DNA of 51,592 nt from Alphaproteobacteria bacterium (GCA_021325525.1 JAJPHB010000050.1:1-51592), one strand, 5' to 3'. Counted from the first letter of the stretch, positions 26,367-34,933 are shown. Numbers and translations: made by a program. Notes: a model not told the origin generated them from the letters alone.

Positions 26367-26813
26367 TCAGGGCTCTTCGTCGGGCGCCTCGTCCGCGAGC
26401 TCGCCCGGAACCGCGGCGTCGTCGAGCGCGGCGCCGTCCTCGTCGACAAACAGCATGTCTTCCTGGAGCTCTTCCTCGACGGCGGCATCCTCGCCGCCCT
26501 CCTCGCTCATGCCGGGCGCGGCGGCGACATCGGCCGGCCAGACGCCCTCGGCGGCGAATTCGCGGTCCTCCTCCGGCTCGTCGATCTCGACATGCTTCTG
26601 CATGCCCTTGATGAGCGCGTTCTGCAGCCCCTCGATCGGCACCGTCTCGTCGGCGATCTCGCGCAGCGCCACGACGGGATTCTTGTCGTTGTCGCGCTCG
26701 AGGGTGAGGGCGCCGCCCGCCGCGATGTCGCGCGCCCGCTGGGCCGCGATCAGCACCAGCTCGAAGCGGTTCGGAATCTTGAGGACGCAATCTTCGACCG
26801 TAACACGCGCCAT
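26367..26813 (-). CDS. rpoZ: RNA polymerase omega subunit with long acidic tail
   Basis: A 148-residue omega subunit; it helps assemble RNA polymerase and, with the beta' subunit, forms a ppGpp site. The N-terminal 80 residues match the family: [45 protein letters not shown]. The rest is an acidic, low-complexity tail ([20 protein letters not shown], ending DEAPDEEP) of about 60 residues; E. coli omega is only about 91 residues in total. The start is ATG at 26813 with GGGAAAG upstream; a TTG at 26819 is the only alternative. A good promoter lies upstream at 26850-26878. It precedes rsh, the usual linkage. Confidence 0.96.
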   Translation of the reverse strand: MARVTVEDCVLKIPNRFELVLIAAQRARDIAAGGALTLERDNDKNPVVALREIADETVPIEGLQNALIKGMQKHVEIDEPEEDREFAAEGVWPADVAAAPGMSEEGGEDAAVEEELQEDMLFVDEDGAALDDAAVPGELADEAPDEEP

Positions 26814-26849
26814 ATTCAATCTTTCCCGTAAATCTCTTAGAGTTATCCT

Positions 26850-26878
26850 AATATATGTGCCCGCTTCGCCTGCCGCAA
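26850..26878 (-). promoter_or_regulatory. Candidate sigma-70-type promoter of rpoZ-rsh
   Basis: On the minus strand TTGCGG (26873-26878) and TATATT (26850-26855) are exactly 17 bases apart. Transcription would start near 26843 and give a leader of about 30 bases to the rpoZ ATG. The surrounding 26814-26894 gap is AT-rich. It would serve rpoZ and probably rsh. Confidence 0.5.
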
Positions 26879-26894
26879 TGATCGCCTGGCGGTC

Positions 26895-27407
26895 TCAGGA
26901 TGCGGCGCGCGGCCGCGCGATCTGCCCTGGCGGCAGCATGCGAATGAGCTCACCGACGGTGCGGCCGAGGAGCGGGTGGCGCCAGTCGGGCGCGATCTCG
27001 CGCAAGGGCAGCAGCACGAAGGCGCGCTCATGCATGCGGGGATGCGGCAGCAGCGGCGCCGCGCCGCCCGTCGCGACGCGGTCGCCATAGGCCAACAGGT
27101 CGAGATCGATGAGCCGCGGCGCGTTGCGCGCGCCGCGGACCCGCCCGAACTCGGCCTCGACGCGGTGCAGAAGCGCGAGCAGCGCCGCCGGGTCGAGGGC
27201 GGTCTCGAGGCGCGCCACGGCATTGAGGTACCAGGGCTGGTCCGAAGCCGGCACCGGCGCCGATTCGTACCAGCGCGAGCGCGCCGACACTCTGAGACCG
27301 AGCGCATCAAGACGCTCCAGCGCCGCCGCCAGGGTCGCCTCGGGCGGCCCATGCGCCGGGCTCGGCAGATTGGCGCCGAGGCCGATGAAAATCGCCGGAT
27401 CCGCCAT
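26895..27407 (-). CDS. folK: 2-amino-4-hydroxy-6-hydroxymethyldihydropteridine pyrophosphokinase
   Basis: A 170-residue folate enzyme that transfers pyrophosphate from ATP to 6-hydroxymethyl-dihydropterin. It starts with the family strand IFIGLGANLPSPAHGP, continues with SARSRWYESAPVPASDQPWYLNAV, and has the metal- and ATP-binding signature RNAPRLIDLDLLAYGD and LPHPRMHERAFVLLPL. ATG 27407 is chosen over 27506 because the family begins here and AAGGAG lies 7 bases upstream. It is the last gene of the minus-strand run and is divergent from the NYN gene. No folB or folP is nearby. Confidence 0.96.
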   Translation of the reverse strand: MADPAIFIGLGANLPSPAHGPPEATLAAALERLDALGLRVSARSRWYESAPVPASDQPWYLNAVARLETALDPAALLALLHRVEAEFGRVRGARNAPRLIDLDLLAYGDRVATGGAAPLLPHPRMHERAFVLLPLREIAPDWRHPLLGRTVGELIRMLPPGQIARPRAAS

Positions 27408-27536
27408 GCCTTCGCTCCTTTCTGCGCCGCCCCGCCGCCCTGCGACTTCCCTGCTTGACCTTGCGGCACAATCTATTGCAAATCCGGCATGGCTCGCTCC
27501 ATCCATTTGCGGCGGGCCCTACGTGGAGTGTTGTTG

Positions 27537-28121
27537 ATGTTATTCTACCCCCAAGAGAAAATTGGACTGTTCATCGACGGCGCAAATCTTTATGCGGCGG
27601 CGCGATCCCTTGGCTTCGATATCGATTACAAGAGACTTCTTGAATTGTTCGGCTCCAAGGGGCGGCTTATTCGTGCATTTTACTATACGGCCTTGGTCGA
27701 GGATCAGGAGTATTCCCCGATTCGTCCTCTCGTCGATTGGCTCGATTACAACGGCTACACCATGGTGACGAAGCCGACGAAGGAGTACATGGACGCCACC
27801 GGCCGCCGCAAGATCAAGGGCAATATGGATATCGAGCTCGCCATCGACGTCATGGAGATGGCGCAGTATCTCGATCACATCGTGCTCTTCTCCGGCGACG
27901 GCGACTTCCGCCGCCTCGTCGAGGCGGTGCAGCGCAAGGGCGTCCGCGTGAGCTGCGTCTCGACCATCCGCTCCTCGCCTCCCATGGTCGCGGACGAGCT
28001 GCGGCGCCAGGCCGACAATTTCATCGAGCTGCAGGATCTGGCCCACAGCATCATGCGCGTCCACCACCATCGCGAGGAGGGTGGGCAGCGCCAAACGCCG
28101 CAGGCCTATCAGGAGGCATGA
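27537..28121 (+). CDS. NYN (PIN-like) domain protein, LabA/DUF88 type
   Basis: A 194-residue predicted metal-dependent ribonuclease-like protein of the NYN family. The first acidic site is in KIGLFIDGANLYAAARSLGF. Further conserved acidic residues are in GNMDIELAIDVMEMA and in IVLFSGDGDFRRLVEAVQRK, then GVRVSCVST, the usual LabA-type order. The start at 27537 has GTGGAG 9 bases upstream. Early codons are more AT-rich than those of the neighbours. Its stop overlaps the uracil-DNA glycosylase start (ATGA), so the two are co-translated. The target RNA is unknown; homologs are conserved beside housekeeping genes in alphaproteobacteria. Confidence 0.93.
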   Translation: MLFYPQEKIGLFIDGANLYAAARSLGFDIDYKRLLELFGSKGRLIRAFYYTALVEDQEYSPIRPLVDWLDYNGYTMVTKPTKEYMDATGRRKIKGNMDIELAIDVMEMAQYLDHIVLFSGDGDFRRLVEAVQRKGVRVSCVSTIRSSPPMVADELRRQADNFIELQDLAHSIMRVHHHREEGGQRQTPQAYQEA

Positions 28122-28780
28122 GCGCGGGAGCGCCGGCCGGGGCGGCGCCCGCGACGCCGCCGCGCGATTGCCCGCTCTGCCCACGCCTCGCCGCCTTCCG
28201 GGCACGACAGCGCGCCGCCTTCCCCGATTGGCACAACGCGCCCGTCGCCTCCTTCGGGCCGCGCGAGGCGCCGCTCCTCATCGTCGGGTTGGCGCCGGGG
28301 CTGCGCGGCGCCAACCGCACCGGCCGGCCCTTTACCGGCGACTATGCCGGCGACCTCCTGTACGCGACGCTCTTGCGCCAGGGCTTCGCCGAAGGCCGCT
28401 ACGGCGCCCGGCCCGATGACGGGCTGCGCCTCACGCGCTGCCGCATCACCAACACGGTCCGCTGCGTGCCGCCGGAGAACAAGCCGGAACCGGCGGAGGT
28501 CGCCGCCTGCCGGCCCTTCCTTGCCGCCGAGATCGCCTCCATGCCGCGCCTTCGCGCCGTTCTCGCGCTCGGCGCCACCGCCCATGCCGGGGTGCTGGCG
28601 GCGCTCGGCTGCATCCGCGCCCGCCATCCCTTCGCCCATGGCGCCCTCCACGAGCTGGCGAACGGCCTCCTCCTCGCCGACAGCTATCATTGCTCGCGCT
28701 ACAACACGAATACGGGGAAGCTGACGACGGCGATGTTCGAGGCGGTATTCACGGCGCTGGAGCCGCGGCTCGACGGCTGA
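28118..28780 (+). CDS. Uracil-DNA glycosylase, family 5 (UDGb) type
   Basis: A 220-residue base-excision repair enzyme that removes uracil and possibly other deaminated bases. Motif 1 is the family 5 form VGLAPGLRGANRTGRPFTGD, lacking the catalytic acid of families 1 and 4. Motif 2 is SYHCSRYNTNTGKLT. The four cysteines expected for the 4Fe-4S cluster are visible: C18 and C21 in DCPLCPRL, then those in NTVRCVPPENKPEPAEVAAC. The start ATG overlaps the stop of the NYN gene by 4 bases; AGGAGG is only one base upstream, so initiation probably relies on coupling. It is convergent with vapC, 8 bases apart. Confidence 0.93.
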   Translation: MSAGAPAGAAPATPPRDCPLCPRLAAFRARQRAAFPDWHNAPVASFGPREAPLLIVGLAPGLRGANRTGRPFTGDYAGDLLYATLLRQGFAEGRYGARPDDGLRLTRCRITNTVRCVPPENKPEPAEVAACRPFLAAEIASMPRLRAVLALGATAHAGVLAALGCIRARHPFAHGALHELANGLLLADSYHCSRYNTNTGKLTTAMFEAVFTALEPRLDG

Positions 28781-28788
28781 GACGAAGC

Positions 28789-29178
28789 TCAGCGGACTCG
28801 CTCGACCGTGACGCCGACCGCATCGGCAATGTTCTGCCAGGAGCGGTCGGCCGTGACGGCCGGCAGGCCGAGTCGCCGGGCGAGCGCCAAGCAGGCGCGG
28901 TCGCCCAGCGACAAACCGGCTCGCCGCGTCATCGGGATGAGCATGCCGGCTGCGAATGCGAGACCCTCGTCGAAATCGACCCGCTCGATGGGCAAGGGAT
29001 CCAGCACGATCCGGAGATCGCCTTCGGCGACACCCTGCTTTGCGTAGTACCCTGCGACCTCGGCTATATTGACGGTCGTCATGCACGACCGGACAAGGAG
29101 CGCCTTGACGCTCTCGCCGCCGGGCTCCCGCAGCAGCATGGCGAGCAACGCCGAGGCGTCGAGAACGACCGAGATCAC
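28789..29178 (-). CDS. vapC: PIN-domain toxin VapC
   Basis: A 129-residue PIN-domain ribonuclease, the toxin of a type II pair. Catalytic acids are present: D7 in VVLDASALLA, E40 in TVNIAEVAGYY, D93 in LSLGDRACLALA and D111 in AVTADRSW. The start is GTG at 29178, overlapping the antitoxin stop by 4 bases (GTGA). With the antitoxin it interrupts the usual path from the uracil-DNA glycosylase to smpB, which suggests later insertion, although base composition is not obviously foreign. Its RNA target is unknown. Confidence 0.92.
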   Translation of the reverse strand: MISVVLDASALLAMLLREPGGESVKALLVRSCMTTVNIAEVAGYYAKQGVAEGDLRIVLDPLPIERVDFDEGLAFAAGMLIPMTRRAGLSLGDRACLALARRLGLPAVTADRSWQNIADAVGVTVERVR

Positions 29179-29426
29179 TCCCGTGCGGCCTCGGCCCGAC
29201 GATCGGCGAGGAAATCGTCCACGCTGGCGCCCTTCTTGCCTTTGAGGAGCCGCGCCGTGAGTTCCTGGGCGTGCGCGATGACCTCGTCCACGGTCCGGAT
29301 GCGGATCTCGTGCCCAATGAGCTCCACGATGACATCGCCGCCATGCTCGATGCCGGCGGCCTTGCGAAATTCCGCCGGAATGCTGAGGCGGCCCGATTCG
29401 GAGACCTTGACCCGGATCGCATTCAT
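29175..29426 (-). CDS. vapB: AbrB-type antitoxin (VapB)
   Basis: An 83-residue antitoxin. The N-terminal swapped-hairpin AbrB/SpoVT DNA-binding domain is clear in KVSESGRLSIPAEFRKAAG and DVIVELIGHEIRIRT. The C-terminal part (LLKGKKGASVDDFLADRRAE) should wrap around the toxin. ATG 29426 has TGGAAA 8 bases upstream. It overlaps vapC by 4 bases and probably represses the pair's own promoter through the inverted repeat at 29445-29466. Confidence 0.93.
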   Translation of the reverse strand: MNAIRVKVSESGRLSIPAEFRKAAGIEHGGDVIVELIGHEIRIRTVDEVIAHAQELTARLLKGKKGASVDDFLADRRAEAARE

Positions 29427-29444
29427 GGCACGATTTCCAGTGAA

Positions 29445-29466
29445 GCCATTTCATCTCTGATATGGC
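29445..29466 (-). promoter_or_regulatory. Candidate operator/promoter of vapBC
   Basis: gccat (29445-29449) and atggc (29462-29466) form an inverted repeat about 20 bases upstream of the vapB start. A weak promoter with TTGCCA at 29482-29487 and a TATCAG-like -10 (29457-29462) overlaps it. This is the expected site for autoregulation, but the match is modest. Confidence 0.3.
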
Positions 29467-29581
29467 GTATTTTCCCGCTGATGGCAAGTTTGCGGTCCGA
29501 GCCTTGTGCTTCCCGTCCCAATATGCGGACGCGTTGCGGCGCCATCGGCGAGCGGCAATCCGCATCGAAACCGCGGCGAGA

Positions 29582-30046
29582 TCACCCGCGCTCGCGCATG
29601 ATGCGCGCCTTGTCGCGCTGCCAGTCGCGCGCTTTCTCGGCCTGGCGCTTGTCGGCCTTGCGCTTGCCTTTGGCGAGGCCGAGCTCGCATTTGGCAAGGC
29701 CGCGCGCGTTGAAATAGATGCCGAGCGGCACGATCGTCATGCCCTCGCGGCGGATGGCGCCGAGGAGCTTCCCCAACTCCTTGCGGTGGACGAGAAGCTT
29801 GCGCGGGCGGCCGGGCTCGTGGTTGATGCGCGCGGATTTGTATTCGGGAATATGGGCGTTGACGAGGAAGAGCTCGCCGGCGCGCTCGGCGGCGTAGCTC
29901 TCGGCGATGCTGGCCTGGCCCTGGCGCAGCATCTTGACCTCGGTGCCGCGCAGGACGAGCCCGGCTTCGAGCGTGTCCTGGATCAGGTAGTCGTGGCGCG
30001 CCCGGCGGTTCTGGGCGACGTAGCGGTCGGCCTCGCGGCGGACCAT
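29582..30046 (-). CDS. smpB: SsrA-binding protein
   Basis: A 154-residue RNA-binding protein that brings tmRNA to stalled ribosomes. Family blocks are [75 protein letters not shown] and [20 protein letters not shown] basic C-terminal tail ([20 protein letters not shown]) enters the decoding site. The start at 30046 has GAGGG 7 bases upstream and is 10 bases after the dapA stop, so dapA and smpB form an operon. Confidence 0.98.
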   Translation of the reverse strand: MVRREADRYVAQNRRARHDYLIQDTLEAGLVLRGTEVKMLRQGQASIAESYAAERAGELFLVNAHIPEYKSARINHEPGRPRKLLVHRKELGKLLGAIRREGMTIVPLGIYFNARGLAKCELGLAKGKRKADKRQAEKARDWQRDKARIMRERG

Positions 30047-30056
30047 CGCTTCGCCC

Positions 30057-30932
30057 TCAATTGAGGAGCCCCGCCCCGCGCATCGCCGCGGCGACGCGCT
30101 CCTTGCTTTCGGCGGCGATCTCGCAAATGGGAAGGCGCGTCTCGGCCGAGGCGCGGCCGATGAGCGAGGCCGCATATTTGACCGGACCCGGGCTCGCCTC
30201 GCAGAACATGGCGTCGTGCAGGGGCGCCAGGCGCTCGTTGATGCGGGAGACCGTCGCGAGGTCGCGCCGCTGCCAGGCGTCGTGCAGCTCGGCGCAGAGC
30301 GCCGGGGCGACGTTCGCCGTCACCGAGATGCAGCCATGGCCGCCCTGCGCCAGATAGGCGACCGTGGTGATGTCTTCGCCCGAGAGCTGGCAGAAATCGG
30401 GGCCGATGGCGAGGCGCGTGCGCAGCGGCCGCGCCAGGTCCATGGTCGCGTCCTTGACGCCGACGATGTTGGGCAGCTTCGCGAGCCGCGCCATGGTGGC
30501 GACGCTCATGTCGATGACGCTGCGCGGCGGGATGTTGTAGATGAAGATCGGGATGTCGACGGCGTCGTGAATCGCCTTGAAGTGCTGGTAGAGCCCCTCC
30601 TGCGTCGGCTTGTTGTAATAGGGAGTGACGATCAGCACCGCATCGGCGCCGGCTTTCTTCGCGTGCCGCGTCAGCGCGATCGCCTCGGCCGTGGAGTTGG
30701 AGCCGGTTCCGGCCATGACCGGCACCTTGCCGCGCGCCACCTCGACGCAGAGGGCGACGACGCGGTTGTGCTCCTCGTGGCTCAAGGTCGGCGATTCCCC
30801 GGTCGTGCCGCAGGGCACGAGAACATCGGTCCCCTGATCGATCTGCCAGGCGACGAAATCCTGGAAAGCGCGCTCGTCGACCGCGCCGTCGCGGAAAGGC
30901 GTGATGAGCGCGACGCAGGAGCCCTTGAACAT
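30057..30932 (-). CDS. dapA: 4-hydroxy-tetrahydrodipicolinate synthase
   Basis: A 291-residue TIM-barrel lyase of lysine and diaminopimelate synthesis that condenses pyruvate with aspartate semialdehyde. The Schiff-base lysine K160 is in [14 protein letters not shown]43, T44 and Y132 (IFIYNIPPR) make up the catalytic triad region, and [12 protein letters not shown] is typical. The start at 30932 ([13 protein letters not shown]) has GGAGA 8 bases upstream. It is divergent from the lytic transglycosylase gene, with a 230-base gap. Confidence 0.97.
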   Translation of the reverse strand: MFKGSCVALITPFRDGAVDERAFQDFVAWQIDQGTDVLVPCGTTGESPTLSHEEHNRVVALCVEVARGKVPVMAGTGSNSTAEAIALTRHAKKAGADAVLIVTPYYNKPTQEGLYQHFKAIHDAVDIPIFIYNIPPRSVIDMSVATMARLAKLPNIVGVKDATMDLARPLRTRLAIGPDFCQLSGEDITTVAYLAQGGHGCISVTANVAPALCAELHDAWQRRDLATVSRINERLAPLHDAMFCEASPGPVKYAASLIGRASAETRLPICEIAAESKERVAAAMRGAGLLN

Positions 30933-31162
30933 CGGCCGTTCTCCGGGGAGGGCGTTGAATTTCCAGCGACCATACAAGCCTCTAGGCGCCGCGGCAACAA
31001 GGCCGCGCGATGCGCGTTAACGTCGCGTTGACCAAAACCCGCTAACCTTAATTGGCGTGCCGGCAGGCGCGGTCGGGATCGCTTGTCCGCCGCGAGAATC
31101 GCTCTGTAAGATACCGCCGGCTCCATTGTCGAGGCGCTCCGGCAGCCAGGAGTTGGGTTCGA

Positions 31163-33115
31163 GTGAACGTGCTTTTGCGCCTTCTCTTCCTGTCGGTGCT
31201 CGCTTTCTCTCTCGGCGCTTCGCTCGCCCGGGCCGAGCTCCTGTCCTCCGCCGACCGGCAGATCTACCGCAACGCCTTCGCGGCGGCGCGTTCGGGCAAT
31301 TGGGCGGCGGCGGCGCGCGAAGCCGCGCAAGGCAAGGATCCGCTGCCGCGCAAGGTGCTGCGCTGGCTCGAGATGAAGAGCGGCGGCAACGGCATCGCCT
31401 TTTCCGAGATCGCCGAGTTCCTCGACCACAATCCCGATTGGCCGAGCCAGAAGCGCCTGCGCCAGCGCGCCGAGGAGGAGCTGGCCGGCGTCTCCGATCC
31501 GGTGCTGCGCGACTGGTTCAAGCGCTTCCCGCCGATTACCCCCTACGGCAAGCTGCGCCAGGCCGAGCTCCTGATGAATTCCGGCCAGCGCGCCGCGGCG
31601 CTCGCCGAGATTCGCGACGTCTGGATCAACGCCGAGCTCAGCGGCTTCGACGAGAAGAGCATCCTGCAGCGCTTCCCCGGGGTCATCCGGACCGAGGACA
31701 ACATCAAGCGGCTCGATCGCCTCGTCTGGGATGGGCTCGGCGAGGCCGCGCGCCGCGTCATGCCGCGCGTCCCCCAGGAATACCGCCTCCTCGCCGATGC
31801 CCGGCTGAAGCTCGCCGCGGCGCGGCCCGGCGTCGAAGGCGCCGTGGCCAAGGTGCCGCCGCAGTTGCAGCACGATCCCGGCCTCGAATACGACCGGCTG
31901 CGCTGGCGCCGGCACAAGGAGCTGTGGGGCGCCGCGCTGGAGATCCTGCTCAACCCGCCGAAGGATCTGGTGCGCCCGGCGGCGTGGTGGACCGAACGCC
32001 AAGCGGTGGCGCGCCATCTGCTGGCCGACGGCAAGCCCGCCCTCGCCTACAAGATCGTGGTCCATCACGGCCTCACCGAAGGGCCGGCGCATGCCGAGGC
32101 GGAATTCTTCGCCGGCTGGCTCGCGCTGCGCTTCCTCCATGACCCGCACTCGGCCTACGACCATTTCGTCGCGCTCTACAATTCGGTGAAGCTGCCGATC
32201 AGCCTGGCGCGCGGCGCCTATTGGGCGGGCCGCGCGGCCGAGGACCTCAAGGAGCCGAAGCTGGCGCATGACTGGTTCGAGACGGCGGCGCGGCATACGA
32301 CGACCTATTACGGCCAGCTCGCCGCGGCGCGCCTCGGCGAGACGCCGCGCGTCCTGCCGGAGCCGAAGGCTTCGCCCGAAGAGCTCGCCCAGTTCCGCAA
32401 GCGCGAGCTCGTCCGCGTCATCGAGATGCTGGCGGAAATCGGCGACGACGACCACATCGCCTCCTTCGCCGAGCGCCTCAGCGACCTCGCCAAGGTGCCG
32501 GTCGACCACGCGATGCTGGCGCAGCTCACCGATTCGATCGGCCGCGCCGATCTGTCGATCGCCGTCGCCAAGAAGGCCGGCTATGCCGGCGTGCCGCTCA
32601 TCAATCACGGCTATCCGATGCGCGAGCTGCCGCGCGGCGGCAGCGAGGTCGAGCGGCCGCTGCTGCTTGCCATGACCCGCCAGGAGAGCGCCTTCGATCG
32701 CGGCGCCGTCAGCAGCGCCGGCGCGCGCGGCCTGATGCAGCTCATGCCGGCGACGGCGAAGCTGGTGGCGAAGGCGCGGCAGATCCCCTTCTCGGCGAGC
32801 CGGCTCCTCACCGACCCGCATTACAACCTGACGCTCGGGCGGGCCTATGTCGAAGACCTGCTGGAGAAGTTCAACGGCTCCTACGTTCTGTCGATCGCCG
32901 CCTACAATGCCGGGCCGGCGCGGGTCAAGGAGTGGATGGACGATTTCGGCGACCCGCGCGCCAAGAACTCCGATGTCGTGGACTGGATCGAGTCCATTCC
33001 CTTCAGCGAGACGCGCAACTATGTTCAGCGCGTGCTCGAAAACCTCCAAGTCTATCGGATGCGGCTCGGGGGGCGGGCCGTCGCGCTGTCGCTGGCGAGC
33101 GATCTCGGGCGGTGA
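31163..33115 (+). CDS. slt: Soluble lytic murein transglycosylase (Slt70-like)
   Basis: A 650-residue periplasmic enzyme that cleaves peptidoglycan to 1,6-anhydromuropeptides. The GTG at 31163 gives a signal peptide (VLLRLLFLSVLAFSLGASLA ending near ARA) and has AGGAG 10 bases upstream; the frame is open from 31052 but with no exported-protein logic. A long helical superhelix (about residues 30-470) is followed by the catalytic domain: E near 510 in MTRQESAFDRGAVS, then ARGLMQLMPATAKLVA, then SIAAYNAGPARVKEW. It lies opposite dapA, a common alphaproteobacterial neighbour. A TTGACC box at 31028-31033 could be its -35, but no good -10 follows. Confidence 0.95.
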   Translation: MNVLLRLLFLSVLAFSLGASLARAELLSSADRQIYRNAFAAARSGNWAAAAREAAQGKDPLPRKVLRWLEMKSGGNGIAFSEIAEFLDHNPDWPSQKRLRQRAEEELAGVSDPVLRDWFKRFPPITPYGKLRQAELLMNSGQRAAALAEIRDVWINAELSGFDEKSILQRFPGVIRTEDNIKRLDRLVWDGLGEAARRVMPRVPQEYRLLADARLKLAAARPGVEGAVAKVPPQLQHDPGLEYDRLRWRRHKELWGAALEILLNPPKDLVRPAAWWTERQAVARHLLADGKPALAYKIVVHHGLTEGPAHAEAEFFAGWLALRFLHDPHSAYDHFVALYNSVKLPISLARGAYWAGRAAEDLKEPKLAHDWFETAARHTTTYYGQLAAARLGETPRVLPEPKASPEELAQFRKRELVRVIEMLAEIGDDDHIASFAERLSDLAKVPVDHAMLAQLTDSIGRADLSIAVAKKAGYAGVPLINHGYPMRELPRGGSEVERPLLLAMTRQESAFDRGAVSSAGARGLMQLMPATAKLVAKARQIPFSASRLLTDPHYNLTLGRAYVEDLLEKFNGSYVLSIAAYNAGPARVKEWMDDFGDPRAKNSDVVDWIESIPFSETRNYVQRVLENLQVYRMRLGGRAVALSLASDLGR

Positions 33116-33133
33116 CCGGCTACGGGCCGCGCG

Positions 33134-33988
33134 GTGGAACTACCGTATCGTGAAAGGCTGATCTCGGCGCAGGACGGGCTGCGCCTTTATTGCCGCGACT
33201 ACGGCGATCCGTCGAGCTCGAGGACGCCCGTGCTCTGTCTCACGGGGCTGACCCGCAACAGCAAGGATTTCGCCAACCTCGCGCTGCACCTGGCCCCCCG
33301 CCGCCGCGTCCTCTGCCCCGACTATCGCGGCCGCGGGCGCTCGGAATACGATCCGAATTGGCGCAACTACGATCCCTTCGTCTATCTTGCCGATATCGGC
33401 GACATCCTCGCCGCCTGCGGCGTCGAGCGCGTCATCGCCGTCGGCAGCTCGCTCGGCGGGATTCTCGCCATGGGTCTGGCGGTGCTGCGCCCCGCCTGCC
33501 TCGCCGCCGCCGTCCTCAACGACATCGGCCCCGATGTCGCGCCGGACGGGCTCGGCCGCATTCTCGACTTCATCCGCGCCGACCAGCCGCAACGCGATTG
33601 GCCGAGCGCCATCCGCCTGCTGCGGGATGCGCTGCCGCTTCTCGCCAGCAAGGACGATGCGTGGTGGGAAGACTTCACGCGCGCAACCTATCGCGAGGGC
33701 GCCGACGGGCTGCTCCATTTCGACTGGGATATCGCGATCGCCAAGCCGCTGCTGCGCAGCAACGGCAAGTTCCAGGATTTGTGGCCGATCTTCCGCGCCC
33801 TGCGCGACATCCCGACGCTCGCCGTGCGCGGCGCGCTGTCCGACGTGCTGAGCGCCGAAGGGTTGGCGCGCATGGTCGCGGCGAAGCCCGATCTCGAACA
33901 TGTGACGGTGGCCGATGTCGGCCATGTGCCGACGCTCGATGAACCCGAGATCGCCGGCCCACTCGACGCTTTCATCGACCGCTTCTGA
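33134..33988 (+). CDS. Alpha/beta-fold hydrolase
   Basis: A 284-residue cytoplasmic hydrolase. The oxyanion region VLCLTGLTRNSKDF, the block CPDYRGRGRSEYDP, the nucleophile S106 in AVGSSLGGILAMG and the histidine near 264 in ADVGHVPTLDEPE make a complete catalytic triad layout. It most resembles the meta-cleavage product and esterase-like hydrolases; the substrate cannot be named. The start is GTG at 33134, with no strong ribosome site. It is 18 bases after the transglycosylase stop and may be co-transcribed with it. Confidence 0.9.
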   Translation: MELPYRERLISAQDGLRLYCRDYGDPSSSRTPVLCLTGLTRNSKDFANLALHLAPRRRVLCPDYRGRGRSEYDPNWRNYDPFVYLADIGDILAACGVERVIAVGSSLGGILAMGLAVLRPACLAAAVLNDIGPDVAPDGLGRILDFIRADQPQRDWPSAIRLLRDALPLLASKDDAWWEDFTRATYREGADGLLHFDWDIAIAKPLLRSNGKFQDLWPIFRALRDIPTLAVRGALSDVLSAEGLARMVAAKPDLEHVTVADVGHVPTLDEPEIAGPLDAFIDRF

Positions 33989-34001
33989 GGAGGAGTCCGC
34001 G

Positions 34002-34844
34002 TTATCGTGGTGCGACCTGCCGGACCCACTCGGTCACGGCCTCGATCCGCCCGAGCGCCCTCAGCTCCCGATGCGCGATAAGCCAGAGCTCGCGGCTCGG
34101 GAGCGGGATTCGCGCCGAGCAATTCAGCTTTTGCAGCCGTGCGTCGGCATCCGCAATCGCCGAGGGCAGGAGCGAACGACCCAATCCAGATAGCACCGCT
34201 TCGAGCACGGCCTCGGCATCGTTGACGCGCACCGAAGCGATCATCTCTCCGGCTTCCGCCGCTCGCGCCGCGATCCATTGTGCCTGCGGCAGGTGCGCCA
34301 TAGCCTCATCGTAGGTGATCCAGGGCATGGCACCGGCCTCATGCGGCGAGCACGAAGCCGATGCATAGGCCTCATATCGCATCGTTCCGATGCGGCGCGC
34401 CGTGAGCCGCGTTCCACCGGTCTTGGGACGAGCGAGGCGCAAAGCCAAATCGGTTTCTCGCCGGGTAAGGCTTAGATCGCGCGCATCGCCGATCAACCCA
34501 AATTGAGTGCCGGATACCGCTTCAGCAGCGCTGGCGCGGCCGGCAGAAGGATGTGGTTGACGATTATCGGAACCGCAGTCAGGCGGACGGTGCCGGCGGC
34601 GGTGTCGTCAACACCGGATACGGCTGAGGCGAGACCGCAAATCTCGCGTTCGATCCGCTCAGCCTGGAGCGCGGCCCGTTCGCCGGCGGAGGTTAGCTGC
34701 AAGGTTCCGTCGGCACGGCGCAGAAAGAGACCGGCGCCGAGTGCCTTCTGCATCGACCGCAAGCAAACGGGCCGCGGCGGCGAATGTCCCTCCGCGGGCG
34801 ACGGCGAGAATGTAGCGGAGATCATCCCAGTTCAACGTCTTCAT
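34002..34844 (-). pseudogene. LysR-family transcriptional regulator, broken by two lesions
   Basis: Read on the minus strand from ATG 34844, the sequence begins as a normal LysR helix-turn-helix: MKTLNWDDLRYILAVARGG, then TFAAAARLLAVD. At about 34750 the frame changes and continues as QKALGAGLFLRRADGTLQLT. The recognition helix and following turn (about 11-12 codons in relatives) are missing, with four bases left in their place, so a deletion of about 32 bases is inferred. The effector domain then runs to RYPALNLG and meets a stop at 34493-34495. One frame over, it resumes LIGDARDLSLTRRETDLALR to the end at 34002; one missing base (GAG to GG) would explain it. With neither an intact DNA-binding helix nor one frame, the gene should be dead. 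It is divergent from the YciI-like gene, its probable former target. Confidence 0.85.
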
Positions 34845-34862
34845 TTTTGCGCTTTCGATCCG

Positions 34863-34906
34863 CAAGATTGCGCGTTTCAGCGCACAAGATTGCAGCGCAA
34901 GACTGG
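34863..34906. promoter_or_regulatory. Repeated CAAGATTGC words between the LysR pseudogene and the YciI-like gene
   Basis: CAAGATTGC occurs at 34863-34871 and 34885-34893, with a degenerate CAAGACTGG at 34898-34906. Between the first two lies TTGCGC-gtttca-GCGCACAA, a near-palindrome. The placement in a short divergent promoter fits LysR-type operator sites that have outlived their regulator. Confidence 0.35.
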
Positions 34907-34933
34907 CTTCTCCAAATCTCACGGAGGAGCATC

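Noticed and set aside
24120-26831. Plus-strand frame of about 900 codons antisense to rsh and rpoZ
   Set aside because: Shadow of the rsh and rpoZ coding sequence, with arginine-aspartate-leucine-rich composition and no recognisable fold.
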